The position numbers were made by a program, and so were the translations under genes. Positions 53,536 to 64,000 of a stretch of DNA of 64,000 nt are shown here, piece by piece. The DNA comes from VRUE01 sp963702705 (GTDB taxonomy: Bacteria > Actinomycetota > Thermoleophilia > Solirubrobacterales > 70-9). The stretch covers positions 620,001-684,000 of the forward strand of contig CAVPDR010000007.1 of the NCBI GenBank assembly GCA_963702705.1, written 5' to 3'. The first letter of the stretch is position 1. Each line of letters starts with the position of its first letter. The notes beneath the pieces were generated by a model, which worked only from the letters and a program-made list of their open reading frames with translations, did not search any database and was not told the DNA's origin.

Positions 53536-53898
53536 ATGTTGCATCACGTTCTACTGGAGGTCTCTGACCTTGAGCGGAGCGCGTCGTTCTACGACTCGCT
53601 GCTCGCGCCCCTTGGCTGGCGGCGCCATTTCGAGGAGGACGAAACGATCGGCTGGGGCATCGCCAAACCGGTCTTCTTCATCGCCTCCCACCACGAGCCC
53701 AAGGCCGGCTTCGGCCTGCTCAGCTTCTCCGGGCTCGGCATCGTCGCCGTCAAGGCCGCCTGGGAAGGCGGCATGAACGCCGGCGGCACCAAGGTCTCCG
53801 AGCCGGGCGAGCGCCGCTCTTACGGCTCCGGCTCCTACTCGGCTTTCGTCAAGGATCCCGACGGGTACGAGATCGAGATCACGATCGGGACCGACTAG
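53536..53898 (+). CDS. VOC/glyoxalase-family protein
   Basis: 120 residues. LHHVLLEVSDLERSASFYDS, then VKDPDGYEIEITIG, is the vicinal-oxygen-chelate fold with metal-binding His/Glu. Likely glyoxalase, dioxygenase or resistance-type binding protein; substrate unknown. TATAGC at 53518-53523 could be its -10. Confidence 0.83.
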   Translation: MLHHVLLEVSDLERSASFYDSLLAPLGWRRHFEEDETIGWGIAKPVFFIASHHEPKAGFGLLSFSGLGIVAVKAAWEGGMNAGGTKVSEPGERRSYGSGSYSAFVKDPDGYEIEITIGTD

Positions 53899-53978
53899 TC
53901 GGATGCAACGGCCGCCCGGCGGCGTTGCTCCATAACATCGGTACATCTCCCCAAATAACTCCCAGGAGGGTTGACTCA

Positions 53979-54983
<1,005 letters not shown>

Positions 54984-55002
54984 TCCGCGTCGGGGCGGAG
55001 CG

Positions 55003-56194
55003 GTGAGCTTCTCCAAGGCAAGCGTCCGCGACGCCGACGTCGCGGGCAAGCGGGTCCTGGTCCGGGTCGACTTCAACGTCCCGCTCGACGACGGCGAGGT
55101 CGCCGACGACACCCGCATCCGCGCGGCGCTGCCGACGATCGCGCTGCTGCGCGAGCGCGGCGCGGCCCTGGTCCTGGTCTCGCATCTCGGCCGCCCGAAG
55201 GGCAAGGTCGACCCGGCGCTCTCGATGCGGCCGGTGGGCGAGCGCCTCGCCGAGCTGATCGGGGCCGAGGTCAAGCAGGCGCCGGCCGTGGTCGGCGACG
55301 AGGTCGAGGCGATGGCCGGCGAGCTCGGCTCGGGCGACGTGATGCTGCTGGAGAACGTTCGCTACGAGCCGGGCGAGACCGAGAACGACGCGGCGCTCGC
55401 CGAGGCCCTGGCCAAGCTGGCCGACGTCTACGTCAACGACGCCTTCGGCGCCGCCCACCGCGCCCACGCCAGCACCGCCGGCGTCGCCGGCCTCGCTGCC
55501 CGGCTACGCGGGCCTGCTGCTCGAGCGCGAGGTGAGCGAACTGACCCGGGTGGTCGACTCCCCGGAGCGCCCGCTGGTCGTCGTCCTCGGCGGCGCCAAG
55601 GTCACCGACAAGGTTGGCGTGATCGATCGCTTCCTCGAGGTCGCCGACGAGATCCTGATCGGCGGCGCGATGTGCTTCAGCTTCTTTCGCGCCCAGGGGA
55701 TCGCCACCGGCGACTCGCTGGTCGAGGAGGAGGGCGTCAAGCTCGCCGCCGAGGCGCTGGAGCGGGCCGAGTCTTCCGACTGCGAGCTGCGACTGCCCGT
55801 CGACCTCGTGCTGGGCGAGCGTTTCGCCGCCGACGCCGAGCCCCGCGAGAGCGACGGGGTCGAGGTGCCCGACGGCTGGATGGGCCTCGACATCGGGCCG
55901 CGGACGCGCGGCCGGCCTACGCCGAGGCTGATCGCCGGTGCCGGCACCGTGCTCTGGAACGGCCCGATGGGCGCTTTCGAGCTGGCGCCGTTCGCGGCCG
56001 GCACCCGCGCCGTCGCCGAGGCCGTGGCCGAGGCGCCCGGGACGACCGTGATCGGCGGCGGCGACTCGGTTGCCGCGCTGCAGCAGTTTGGGCTCGGTGA
56101 CAAAGTGGATTGGCTCTCGACCGGAGGAGGAGCATCGTTGGAGCTCTTGGAGGGAAAGAAGCTGCCCGGAGTGGAGGCTTTGCGCGATGCCTAG
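55003..56194 (+). CDS. pgk: Phosphoglycerate kinase (frameshifts)
   Basis: VLVRVDFNVPLDDGEVADDT, LVSHLGRPKGK and LLENVRYEPGETEND are the substrate-binding N-domain; VVVLGGAKVTDKVGVIDRFL, GTVLWNGPMGAFELAPFAAG and TTVIGGGDSVAALQQFG the nucleotide domain. Indels near 55497 and a compensating pair near 55905. The GTG 55003 is 19 bp after gap. Its stop overlaps the tpiA start by 8 bp. Confidence 0.95.
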
Positions 56195-56939
56195 CCGCAC
56201 GCCGTACATCGCCGCCAACTGGAAGATGCACAAGACCGTCGCCGAGGCGGGCGCAGTTCGTCGACGCGCTGCTGCCGCAGATCGCGGCGACGCAGAGCGA
56301 CGTCGTGATCTGCCCGCCGTTCACGGCGCTGAGCGCCGTGGTCGAGCGCCGCTACGGCACCGCGGTCAAGGTCGCCGCTCAGAACATGCACGAGGAGGAC
56401 TCGGGCGCCTTCACCGGCGAGGTATCGGCGCCGATGCTGGTCGAGCTCGACGTCGAGGCCGTCGTCCTCGGTCACTCCGAGCGCCGCCAGCTCTTCGGCG
56501 AGACCGACGAGGCGCTGGCGCGCAAGGTCCCGGCCGCGCTCGCCGCCGGCCTCGAGCCGATCCTCTGCGTCGGCGAGAGCGAGGAGGCGCGCGACGCCGA
56601 ACAGACCGAGGCGGTGCTGGAGCGCCAGCTGCAGGCCGACCTGGCGGCGGTCGAGGGCACGCAAGCTGGGCCGAGATCGTGATCGCCTACGAGCCGATCT
56701 GGGCGATCGGCACCGGCCGCACCGCGACGCCGGAGCAGGCCCAGGAGGCCTGCGCCTTCATCCGCGACCTGCTGCGCGAGCGCGGCGCGCCCGCCGACGA
56801 GGTCCGCATCCTCTACGGCGGCTCGGTCAAGCCCGGCAACGCTGCCGAGCTGCTCGGCCAGCCCGACATCGACGGCGCGCTGGTCGGCGGCGCTAGCCTC
56901 GACCCGGCCGAATTCGCCGAGATAGTCAAGGCCGCATGA
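56187..56939 (+). CDS. tpiA: Triosephosphate isomerase (frameshifts)
   Basis: YIAANWKMHKTVAEAG, then VLGHSERRQLFGETDE (catalytic His) and VIAYEPIWAIGTGRTATPEQ (catalytic Glu), plus ILYGGSVKPGNA. Indels near 56252 and 56660 shift out and back. Interconverts dihydroxyacetone phosphate and glyceraldehyde-3-phosphate. Confidence 0.95.
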   Translation: MPSRTPYIAANWKMHKTVAEAGAVRRRAAAADRGDAERRRDLPAVHGAERRGRAPLRHRGQGRRSEHARGGLGRLHRRGIGADAGRARRRGRRPRSLRAPPALRRDRRGAGAQGPGRARRRPRADPLRRRERGGARRRTDRGGAGAPAAGRPGGGRGHASWAEIVIAYEPIWAIGTGRTATPEQAQEACAFIRDLLRERGAPADEVRILYGGSVKPGNAAELLGQPDIDGALVGGASLDPAEFAEIVKAA

Positions 56940-56942
56940 TCC

Positions 56943-56986
56943 TCCGGTGCGCCTTTCCCCTCTATGCCTGGATAAAGCGCACCGGA
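56943..56986. repeat. Dispersed palindromic repeat, copy B
   Basis: TCCGGTGCGCCTTT pairs with AAAGCGCACCGGA (one bulge), loop containing CTAT, starting 3 nt after the tpiA stop. The right arm leads into GGAAGGGG, the ribosome site of gpmI. Same placement as copy A. Confidence 0.65.
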
Positions 56987-56996
56987 AGGGGTTGTC

Positions 56997-58518
56997 GTGA
57001 CGGTTCCCTCGCTGGCGCTGGTCATCCTCGACGGCTGGGGGCTGGCCGAGCCCGGGCCCGGCAACGCGGTCTCGCTCGCCCAGACGCCGGTCTTCGACCG
57101 CCTCTGGGACGGCTTTCCCCACACCCAGCTCTCCGCCCAGGGCCGCGACGTCGGCCTGCCCGACGGCCAGATGGGCAACTCCGAGGTCGGCCACCTCAAC
57201 CTCGGCGCCGGCGCGATCGTCAAGCAGGACCTGGCCCGGATCGACGACGCGATCGCCGACGGCAGCTTCTTCGAGAACGAGGCGCTGCTCGCCGCCTGCG
57301 AGCGCGCCCGCCACAGCCCTCGCGGGCGCCTGCACCTGCTCGGCCTCGTCTCCGACGGCGGCGTGCACTCCGGCTGGGAGCACATCGAGGCGACGATCGA
57401 GCTGGCCTCGCAGGAGGGCGTCCCCGACGTCGTCTTCCACGCCTTCACCGACGGCCGCGACACGCTGCCGCACGGCGGCCGCGGCTACGTCGCACGAGCT
57501 CGAGCGCTGGCTGCGCCAGGCCGGCCGCGTCGGCACCGTCAGCGGCCGCTACTACGCGATGGATCGCGACACGCGCTGGGAGCGGACCAAGCTCGCCTAC
57601 GACGCGATCGTCCACGCCGAGGGCCTGCGCGCGGCGAGCGGCGAGGAGGCGATCGAGCTCTCCTACGAGCGCGGCGAGACCGACGAGTTCGTCAAGCCGA
57701 CCGTGATCGGCGACTACGACGGCGTCGCCGCGGGCGACGTCGGGATCTTCATCAACTTCCGTCCCGATCGGGCGCGCGAGATGACCCTGGCCCTGGCTGA
57801 GCCGGACTTCGACGAGTTCTCCCGGGCCGGCGGCCCGCTGCTCGAGCTGACGACGATGACCGTCGTACCGCAAGGGCTGGCCCTACCCGGTCGCCTTCCC
57901 CGAGGCGCGGCCGAAGACGACGCTGGCGGAGACGATCTCCGAGGCGGGGGGCCGCCAGCTGCACGTCGCCGAGACCGAGAAGTACGCCCACGTCACCTAC
58001 TTCTTCAACGGCGGCCGCGAGCAGGAGTGGGAGGGGGAGGAGCGCCACCTGGTCGACTCTCCGCGCGACGTGCCGACCTACGACCACAAGCCGGAGATGA
58101 GCGCCCGCGCCGCCGCCGACACCTTCGTCAGCCACTGGGGGGCGGACGACTACCGCTTCGGCATCATCAACTTCGCCAACCCCGACATGGTCGGCCACAC
58201 CGGCGTGATCCCGGCCGCGGTGGCGGCGGTCGAGGAGGTCGACGGCTGCCTCGGCGAGGTGATCGAGGCGGTGAGCGCCAAGGGCGGCGCCTGCATCGTC
58301 ACCGCCGACCACGGCAACTGCGACCACATGCTGGAGCCGGACGGCTCGCCCAACACCGCGCACTCGCTCAACCCGGTGCCGCTGATCGTCACCGCCGAGG
58401 GCGTGACCCTGCGCGACCACGGCATCCTCGCCGACGTGGCCCCGACCGCGCTCGAGCTCCTCGGCATCGCCCAGCCCGCGGCGATGACCGGCCGCTCGCT
58501 GATCGCGCGAGAAGCTGA
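56997..58518 (+). CDS. gpmI: 2,3-bisphosphoglycerate-independent phosphoglycerate mutase (frameshifts)
   Basis: LVILDGWGLAEPGPGNAVSL has the first metal Asp, DGQMGNSEVGHLNLGAGAIV the catalytic Ser, GLVSDGGVHSGWEHI and VHAFTDGRDTL-type residues the phosphate pocket, and VTADHGNCDHML the second metal site. Indels near 57492 and 57870, then a return frame ending TGA 58516-58518. About 507 residues. Converts 3- to 2-phosphoglycerate. Confidence 0.93.
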
Positions 58519-58565
58519 CCCCACCCAGCGGTCAATCCGTTATCGAGATCGAGGCGAGCCGGACG

Positions 58566-59701
58566 ATGAGCGTTGGATCGGGCGCGGGACGGTGCTGCCT
58601 GCACACGGTCTCACACGGGCCGGTCCAGACCCCGGCTTTCATTCCGCTGGCGACAAAAGGGAGCGGTGCGCGGCCTCGAAGCTCGCGAGGTAGCTGAGCT
58701 CGGCTACGAGATGGTGCTGGGTAACACGTACCACCTGTTCGTCTCGCCGGGCCCGGAGCGGATCGCCAGAGCCGGGGGGCTGCACGGCTTCATGGGCTGG
58801 GAGCGGGCGCTGATCACCGACTCGGGTGGGTTCCAGGTGTTCTCACTCGCCCACGGCGGCGTGGCCAACGAGGTCAAGGGGAGCGGGCGACAGGGCGGCG
58901 CCCAGGGCTCGGTGGTCTCGATCGAGGAGGAGGGCGTGCACTTCCGCTCCTATCGGGACGGAGCGGAGCTGTTCATCTCGCCCGAGGTCTCGATGGAGGT
59001 ACAGGCGGCGCTGGGCTCGGACATCGCCCTGGTCTTCGACGAGTGCACCCCCTTCCACGCCGATCGCGACTACACGGCGCGCTCGACCGAGCGAACCCAC
59101 CGCTGGCTCGATCGCTGCCTCGCCTGGCACGGCGAGCACGGGCCGCAACGCCAGGCGGTCTTCGGGATCGTCCAGGGCGGCGTCCACGAGGATCTGCGGC
59201 GTGAATCGGCCGAGTACATCTCCGCGGCCGGCGTCGACGGGCTCGCGATCGGCGGCACGCTCGGCCGCGACAAGGTGGAGATGCGCGAGGTGCTGGCGAT
59301 GACCGCGCCGATGCTGCCCGAGGCTGCGCCCAAGCACCTGCTCGGCATCGGCGAGGTTGACGACCTGCTCTCCGGCATCGCCCTCGGCCTCGACGTCTTC
59401 GACTGCGCCGTGCCGACCCGCCTCGCCCGCCACGGCGTCGCCCTCGTCCCCGATCCCGGCAACCGCTTCCGCCTCGACCTGCGCAAGTCCGGCCACGAAG
59501 GCGACCGCAACCCGATCGCCGCGGGCTGTCCCTGCCCGGCCTGCCAGCACCACGACCGCGACTACCTCAGCTACCTCTCAAGAGCCGAGGAGCTGACCGC
59601 GGTCCGCCTCCTCTGCCTGCACAACCTCACTTACCTGCAGGAGCTGATGAGCCACGCCCGCAGCCGCATCGCGCGCCGGAGAGCGTTCGGCGACTATTTA
59701 G
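58566..59701 (+). CDS. tgt: tRNA-guanine transglycosylase (frameshifts)
   Basis: SHGPVQTPAFIPLATKG then LGNTYHLFVSPGPERIARAG, ITDSGGFQVFSL (catalytic Asp), VFGIVQGGVHEDLRRESAEY, FDCAVPTRLARHG (nucleophile Asp) and CPCPACQHHDRDYLSYL (zinc site). It inserts the queuosine precursor at tRNA position 34. A shift near 58668. Start ATG 58566 is likely but residues upstream (SVIEIEASR) also look coding. The stop is uncertain: TAG 59699-59701 needs one more indel. Confidence 0.92.
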
Positions 59702-59760
59702 CGGTCTCGCCGTCATGGCCGGGAGTCGCACCGCATCGACGTACCCCCGGACGCCGCCAC

Positions 59761-60989
59761 CTATTCGGTGTTCTTCTTGACCAGGTCCTTGAATTCTTCG
59801 ACGACCTTGTCGACCGTGTTGCCGGCGACTTCTGTGGCCTTGACGCTGGTTGCTTTGTCGGTCGTATAGATCACCGCTGCCGCCACGGCGGCGGCGATCA
59901 GGACCAGGGCTACCAGGGCCATCACGAAGCGGGCAAAGCGGGAGAAGGCGCTGCGCTTCTGCTGGGCCTGGACCGGCGGCGGGCGGCGCGGTCGGCGGCG
60001 GCTGCGGAGCCCGGGCGACCGGGCGGCGCGTCTGCGAGGGCGCCGGGCGGTACTCGGTCTGGGCGGTCTGGTCGAGGTGGCGGGTCGGCGGTCTCGCCGC
60101 CGAGCATCCGGGTCGGCGTGTTCTCCTCGTCGAAGGGCAGGGTCACGTCCTCGCCCTGCAGCCCGAGCTGGAGGCCGCCGGCGAGCTCGCTGGCGCTGGC
60201 GTAGCGGCGGTCGGGATCGCCCTCGAGCGCCCGCAGCACCGCCGCGCCCAGCGCCTCGGGCACTTCGTCGTTGTAGGTGCTGGGCGGCAGCGGGCGCTCG
60301 TTTTGCTGGCGCACCGCCAACTCGGCCAGGGTCGAGCCCTCGTACGGCAGCCGCCCGGTGAGGAACTGGTAGAGGACGACGCCGAGCGCGTAGACGTCGG
60401 TCGCCGGCGTCGCCTCCTCGCCGCGCACCTGCTCGGGCGAGAGGTAGGCGGCGGTGCCGACGACCGAGCCGACCTGGGTGATCCGGGTCTGTTCGACCGC
60501 GCGGGCGATGCCGAAGTCGGTCAGCTTCACCGTCATCTCGCCGCCGCCGACGGGGCCGCCGAAGACCATCAGGTTGCCCGGCTTGACGTCGCGGTGGATG
60601 ATCCCGCGGCGGTGGGCGTAGTCGAGCCCGGCGCAGGCCTGGGCGCCGATCTCGGCCGTCGTCTCGCCGTCCAGCGGCCCCTGCCGCTGCAGGATCTGCG
60701 CTCCCGAGCGGCCCTGGACGTACTCCATGACGATGTAGTGGCGGCCGTCGTCGATGCCGGTGTCGTAGACCTGGACGATGTTGGGGTGGATCAGTTTGGC
60801 GACCGCCAGCGCCTCGCGGCGGAAGCGTTCGACGAAGCGCTCGTCGTCGGAGAGGTGCTCGGCGAGGATCTTGACCGCGACGGTGCGCTCGAGGATCAGG
60901 TCGGTCGCCTGGTGGACGCTCGACATGCCGCCGGAGCCGAGCCGGTCGCCGATCTCGTAGCGGCCCGAGAGGATTCCGCTGGCCACCAT
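59761..60989 (-). CDS. Membrane Ser/Thr protein kinase (one frameshift)
   Basis: Kinase domain from MVASGILSGRYEIGDRLGSG: GSGGMSSV loop, VAVKILAEHL (Lys), HRDVKPGNLM (catalytic loop), LTDFGIARAV and GTAAYLSPEQVRG. A Pro/Arg linker, one membrane helix (FVMALVALVLIAAAVAAAVI) and a short outer tail (VVEEFKDLVKKNTE). No PASTA repeats, unlike PknB. The shift is near 59985. GGGGAAGGGGA precedes the ATG. Confidence 0.9.
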
Positions 60990-61581
60990 TCCCCTTCCCC
61001 CACGGGGGCGCCCGGGCCGACGCCACCCAGGGGCGCCGGTGCCGCCGCCTTCGCTCGGCGGCGGTTCGGCCGGGGTGGTTTCGGTCGGCGTCGTCGGCGT
61101 CACCGCAGGCGCTTCTTTTTCTTTTTCGACTTCTTTTTCTTGCTTCTTTTCTTCCTTTTCCAGCGCTTTTTCTTCCTTTTCGCGTTCCTTTTCGGCCTTC
61201 TTTTCGAGCCCGGGCGGCAGTTCGTCTTCTTCTTCGCTGCTCGCTTCGTCGGCCGGCGCGACCGCTTCCGTTTCCGTTTCTTCGCAGGTCGCGACCACTT
61301 CATCGAGCTTTTCGGCGCCGCGCTGCAGCGCCTGCTTCAGCTTCGCGTCGACGCCGCTCAGCGCTTCCACCTGACTGCTGACTTCCTGCGCCGCGTTTTC
61401 GGCGCCGACGCATTCGCCTTCGCTGACGAACTGCTTGACGCTGTCGAGGTTTTCGGAGATTTCCTGCGCCGTGGTGCCGGGAAGCAGCTTTGCGTCTTCG
61501 CCGCCGCCACAGGAGGCGAGAGCGAGCGCGGCGAGGGCGCCGAGAGCGAGGGCAAGGGCGAATGCGGCCGAGCTGACGCAC
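60990..61581 (-). CDS. Lipoprotein with acidic/basic repeat tail
   Basis: Lipobox after FALALALGALAALALASC. The body has GTTAQEISENLDSVKQFVSE and AENAAQEVSSQVEALSGVDA (helical), followed by a strikingly charged region of Glu/Lys repeats (EKEREKEEKALEKEEKKQEK). It ends Pro/Gly-rich. It lies directly upstream of the kinase in the same frame with no visible stop, presumably through an indel. It may be the kinase's sensor or substrate; inference only. Confidence 0.68.
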
Positions 61582-61634
61582 CGTTGCGAGTCTAGAGAAC
61601 GGCTTGTGGGGCGGGTTTTCCCTGCAATTGAGCG

Positions 61635-62374
61635 TCACTGGCCGGTGTAGAGACGGTCGGCGAGGCGGCTCGGCAGGCCGGCGGCGGAGATCGGCGCGGC
61701 GGCGCTCTCGATCTCGTAGGCGACGCGATGAAAGCAGGCGGTATTGCCCCGGTGTCGAGCTCCAGCCAGGCGGCGCGCGGGTCGCCGTCGCGGGGCTGGC
61801 CGACGCTGCCAGGGTTGAGCAGCCAGCCGCCCTGGCCGAGGTCGAGCAGGGCGCCGTCGCTGGCCTGGGCGCCGCGGGTCTCGCCATGCTCCTCGCCTTC
61901 GGGTCTGCTGAAGAAGAGGGCGACGTGGGAGTGGCCGATCAGGCCGATCCGTTGCGGGTTGGCGTCCATGCCAGCGGCCGCCTGCTCGCCGGAGAGCACG
62001 TACTCCCAGACCGGGTCGCGGGGCGAGGCGTGGAAGAGGCCGATCTCGGCCCGCTCGCCGCTCGGCTCCAGCTCGCGCAGGAACTCCAGCGTGCGCTCGG
62101 CGACGTTGTCGCGCGTCCATTCGACCGCGACGGCGGCGGCCTCGGAGAAGGAGGAGATGTCGAGGCCGCCGAGCACGGCGAGGTCGTGGTTGCCGACCAG
62201 GCAGACGTCGCAGCGCTCGCGCACCAGGTCGGCGCAGGCGTCCGGCTCGACCCCGTAGCCGAGGACGTCGCCGAGGCACCAGATCTCCTCGACCCCGGCG
62301 GCCTCGATCGCCTCGAGAACCGCTTCGAGGGCGGGCAGGTTGGCGTGGATGTCGGTGATTGCGGCAACGCGCAC
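61635..62374 (-). CDS. Metallophosphoesterase (YfcE/MPE family)
   Basis: VAAITDIHANLPALEAVLEA, EIWCLGDVLGYGVEPDACAD, LVGNHDLAVLGGLDISSFSE, LFHASPRDPVWEYV and LIGHSHVALFF are the five calcineurin-type metal motifs. It probably hydrolyses a phosphodiester or dinucleotide. GTG 62374. The C-terminal frame changes near 61750 (FHRVAYEIESAAAPI). Confidence 0.88.
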
Positions 62375-62407
62375 GCCGGCCAGCGTACTTTGGCGCCCGC
62401 CCCTCCA

Positions 62408-62413
62408 TACGAT
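62408..62413 (+). promoter_or_regulatory. -10 box before argS (leaderless)
   Basis: TACGAT then 7 nt to ATG 62421. It overlaps the earlier ATG 62412, which argues that 62421 is the real start. Confidence 0.45.
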
Positions 62414-62420
62414 GAGCGCG

Positions 62421-64000
62421 ATGACGGTAGCCACCGACCCGATCGCCGAGCTGCGCTCCGCGGTGAACCGAGCGGCGCTTGCGCTGCGCGACGGCGAGCC
62501 GACCGGGCCGGAGCCGACCCTGGAGCGCCCGCCCAAGGCGGAGCTGGGCGATTACAGCTCCAACGCGGCGATGCTGCTCGCCGCGCCGCTGGGCGAAAAC
62601 CCGCGCGACGTCGCCGCCCGCCTCGCCGCCGAGCTCGGCGAGCAGCTCGGCGCCCGCAACCGTCGAGCGGATCGAGGTCGCCGGCCCCGGCTTCGTCAAC
62701 CTCTTCCTCGCCGACGGCTGGTACCGGCGCGCGATGGCGAGCCTGGCCGCCGCCGGCGAGGCGCTCGGCTCGGCTCCGGCCGCCTCGCCGGAACGAATCC
62801 TGGTCGAGTTCGTCTCCGCTAATCCGACCGGCCCGCTGCACGTCGGCGGCGGCCGCCACGCGGCCTACGGCGACTCCCTGGTTCGCCTGCTCGAGGCGGC
62901 CGGGCACGAGGTAGAGCGCGAGTTCTACGTCAACGACGCCGGCGGTCAGATCGACCGCTTTGCCGCTTCGATCGCCGCCCGCATGCGCGGCGAGGAGATT
63001 CCCGAGGACGGCTACAAAGGCGACTACGTCGCCGAGCTGGGCGAGCGGATCGCGGCTGAAGGAATCGACCCTGCCGATCTGAAGGCGATCGGCAGCCGCG
63101 GCGTCGAGCTGATGCTGGAGGGCGTGCGGGGGACGCTCGACCGCTTCGGCGTCCGCTTCGACAATTGGTTCTCCGAGCGCGACCTCTACAGCCGCGGCGA
63201 GGTCGACGCCGCCCTCGCTGAGCTCGACCGCCACGGCCACTCCTACCGCAGCGACGAGGCGCTCTGGCTGCGCACAACGAGCTTCGGCGACGATAAGGAT
63301 CGGGTGCTGATCCGCGCCAACGGCGAGCCGACCTACCTCGCCGCCGACGTCGCTTACCACTGGGACAAGCTCGAGCGCGGCTTTGGGCGGCTGATCGACA
63401 TCCTCGGCGCCGACCACCACGGTTACGTCGCCAGGCTGCGGGCGGCGATCGCCGGCCTCGGCGCCGATCCCGAGCGCTTTGAGGCGCTGATCATGCGCCT
63501 CGTCCACATCGTCGAAAACGGCGAGCGGGCGGAGATGTCGAAGCGCAGCGGCGACTTCGTCTCGCTCGACGAGCTGCTTGACGACATCGGCGTCGACGCG
63601 GCGCGCTGGTTCATGCTCTGGCGCAGTCACGACACGACCGTCGACCTGGACCTCGAGCTGGCCCGTCGCCAGTCCAATGACAACCCCGTCTATTACGTCC
63701 AGTACGCCCACGCCCGCATCGCCAGCATCCTGCGCAAAGCCAGCGCCCAGCCCGAGCAGGTCGCCGCTGCGGCCGGCGAGGAGACGCCCGGGACCGCGCT
63801 CGAGCCGACCGAGCGCGAGCTGATCAAGCGCCTGCTCGAATTTCCCGCTGAGGTGCGCGAGGCCGCTGAGCGCCGAGCGCCGCACCGGATCTGCACCTTC
63901 TCGACCGCGGTCGCCGCCGATTTCCACGGCTTCTACCGCGACTGCCAGGTCCTCGGCGCCGAGGGCGAGGGCGTCGAGCGTTCACGCCTGGCACTTGCCT
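62421..64000 (+). CDS. argS: Arginyl-tRNA synthetase, 3' truncated (one frameshift)
   Basis: Class I synthetase: GDYSSNAAMLLAAPLGENP in the N-terminal add-on domain, FVSANPTGPLHVGGGRHAAY (HIGH-type), GADHHGYVARLRAAIAGLGA, and EMSKRSGDFVSLDELL (KMSKS-like). ATG 62421 chosen because TACGAT precedes it by 7 nt; 62412 is an alternative. The shift is near 62660. The window ends inside the anticodon-binding DALR region. Charges tRNA-Arg with arginine. Confidence 0.95.

Noticed and set aside
53530..53545. Possible tRNA T-arm (GGTTCGAAT)
   Set aside because: No flanking cloverleaf stems; it overlaps the VOC gene start.
58573..60204. A 543-residue fusion extending tgt into the region opposite the kinase
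   Set aside because: Residues after about 59700 are antisense to the kinase C-terminus and low complexity; the tgt stop was probably lost to an indel.

Overview
The window is high-GC DNA with tightly packed genes, many GTG/TTG starts, several apparently leaderless promoters and no replicon or prophage hallmarks. Gene content and order (ftsE-ftsX...smpB...ssrA; uvrC-rapZ...gap-pgk-tpiA-gpmI; TadE/TadG proteins; transglycosylase, NHL and surface-protein families) suggest a chromosome of a deep-branching actinobacterium of the Thermoleophilia/Solirubrobacterales type. That placement is inferred from family resemblance, not from a search.

Layout. 1-3 kb: end of a large surface protein and an NHL beta-propeller protein. 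3-12.3 kb: ftsEX, an S41 protease, an RNase II/R enzyme, smpB, a coiled-coil membrane protein, a flavin disulfide reductase, tmRNA and a BCP-type peroxiredoxin. 12.4-19.6 kb: DUF1697 protein, an intact IS982-type element, metallo-hydrolase, OsmC, ABC-F ATPase, cytochrome P450 and purU. 19.8-22.4 kb: cell-wall transglycosylase, HD hydrolase and uppP. 22.5-38 kb: a phosphate/polyphosphate island (PhoB-like regulator, a receiverless winged-helix protein, pstSCAB-phoU, ppx, CHAD proteins, a PHP-glycosyltransferase, ppk1, a DUF47/PhoU-like protein and pit), interrupted by a lower-GC stretch at 30.4-31.7 kb. 38-48 kb: accessory region with small membrane proteins, TadE/TadG genes, two toxin-antitoxin modules, an epimerase, a phospholipase C-like enzyme, a TadG-carboxypeptidase-transglycosylase fusion and secreted lipoproteins. 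48-64 kb: enoyl-CoA hydratase, uvrC, rapZ, an ABC-2 exporter, glycolytic genes gap-pgk-tpiA-gpmI, tgt, a Ser/Thr kinase with a neighbouring lipoprotein, a phosphodiesterase and argS, cut off by the window end.

How the genes work together. The pst operon and pit import phosphate; PhoU, DUF47 and the PhoB-like regulator would control this; Ppk1 and Ppx make and degrade polyphosphate; CHAD proteins are expected to bind it. Three direct-repeat arrays with exact 11-bp phasing resemble PHO boxes and lie before the regulator, the winged-helix gene and pstS. smpB and ssrA form the ribosome rescue system. ftsEX with the S41 protease, uppP, the transglycosylases and the carboxypeptidase serve the envelope.

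Quality warning. Downstream of about 15.7 kb many genes, including normally essential ones (pgk, tpiA, gpmI, argS, uvrC, uppP), are broken by single-nucleotide indels while both reading-frame segments keep family motifs. I treat these as probable sequence errors and annotate the whole gene, giving approximate shift positions. The first 15.7 kb shows none. Several stop or start codons are therefore uncertain.

Most interesting signals: a dispersed about 47-bp palindromic repeat found twice between a stop and the next start codon and once inside a coding region; the phased PHO-box-like arrays; an IS that landed exactly in an overlapping CTAG stop-stop junction and restored both stop codons; and a TadG-carboxypeptidase-transglycosylase fusion.
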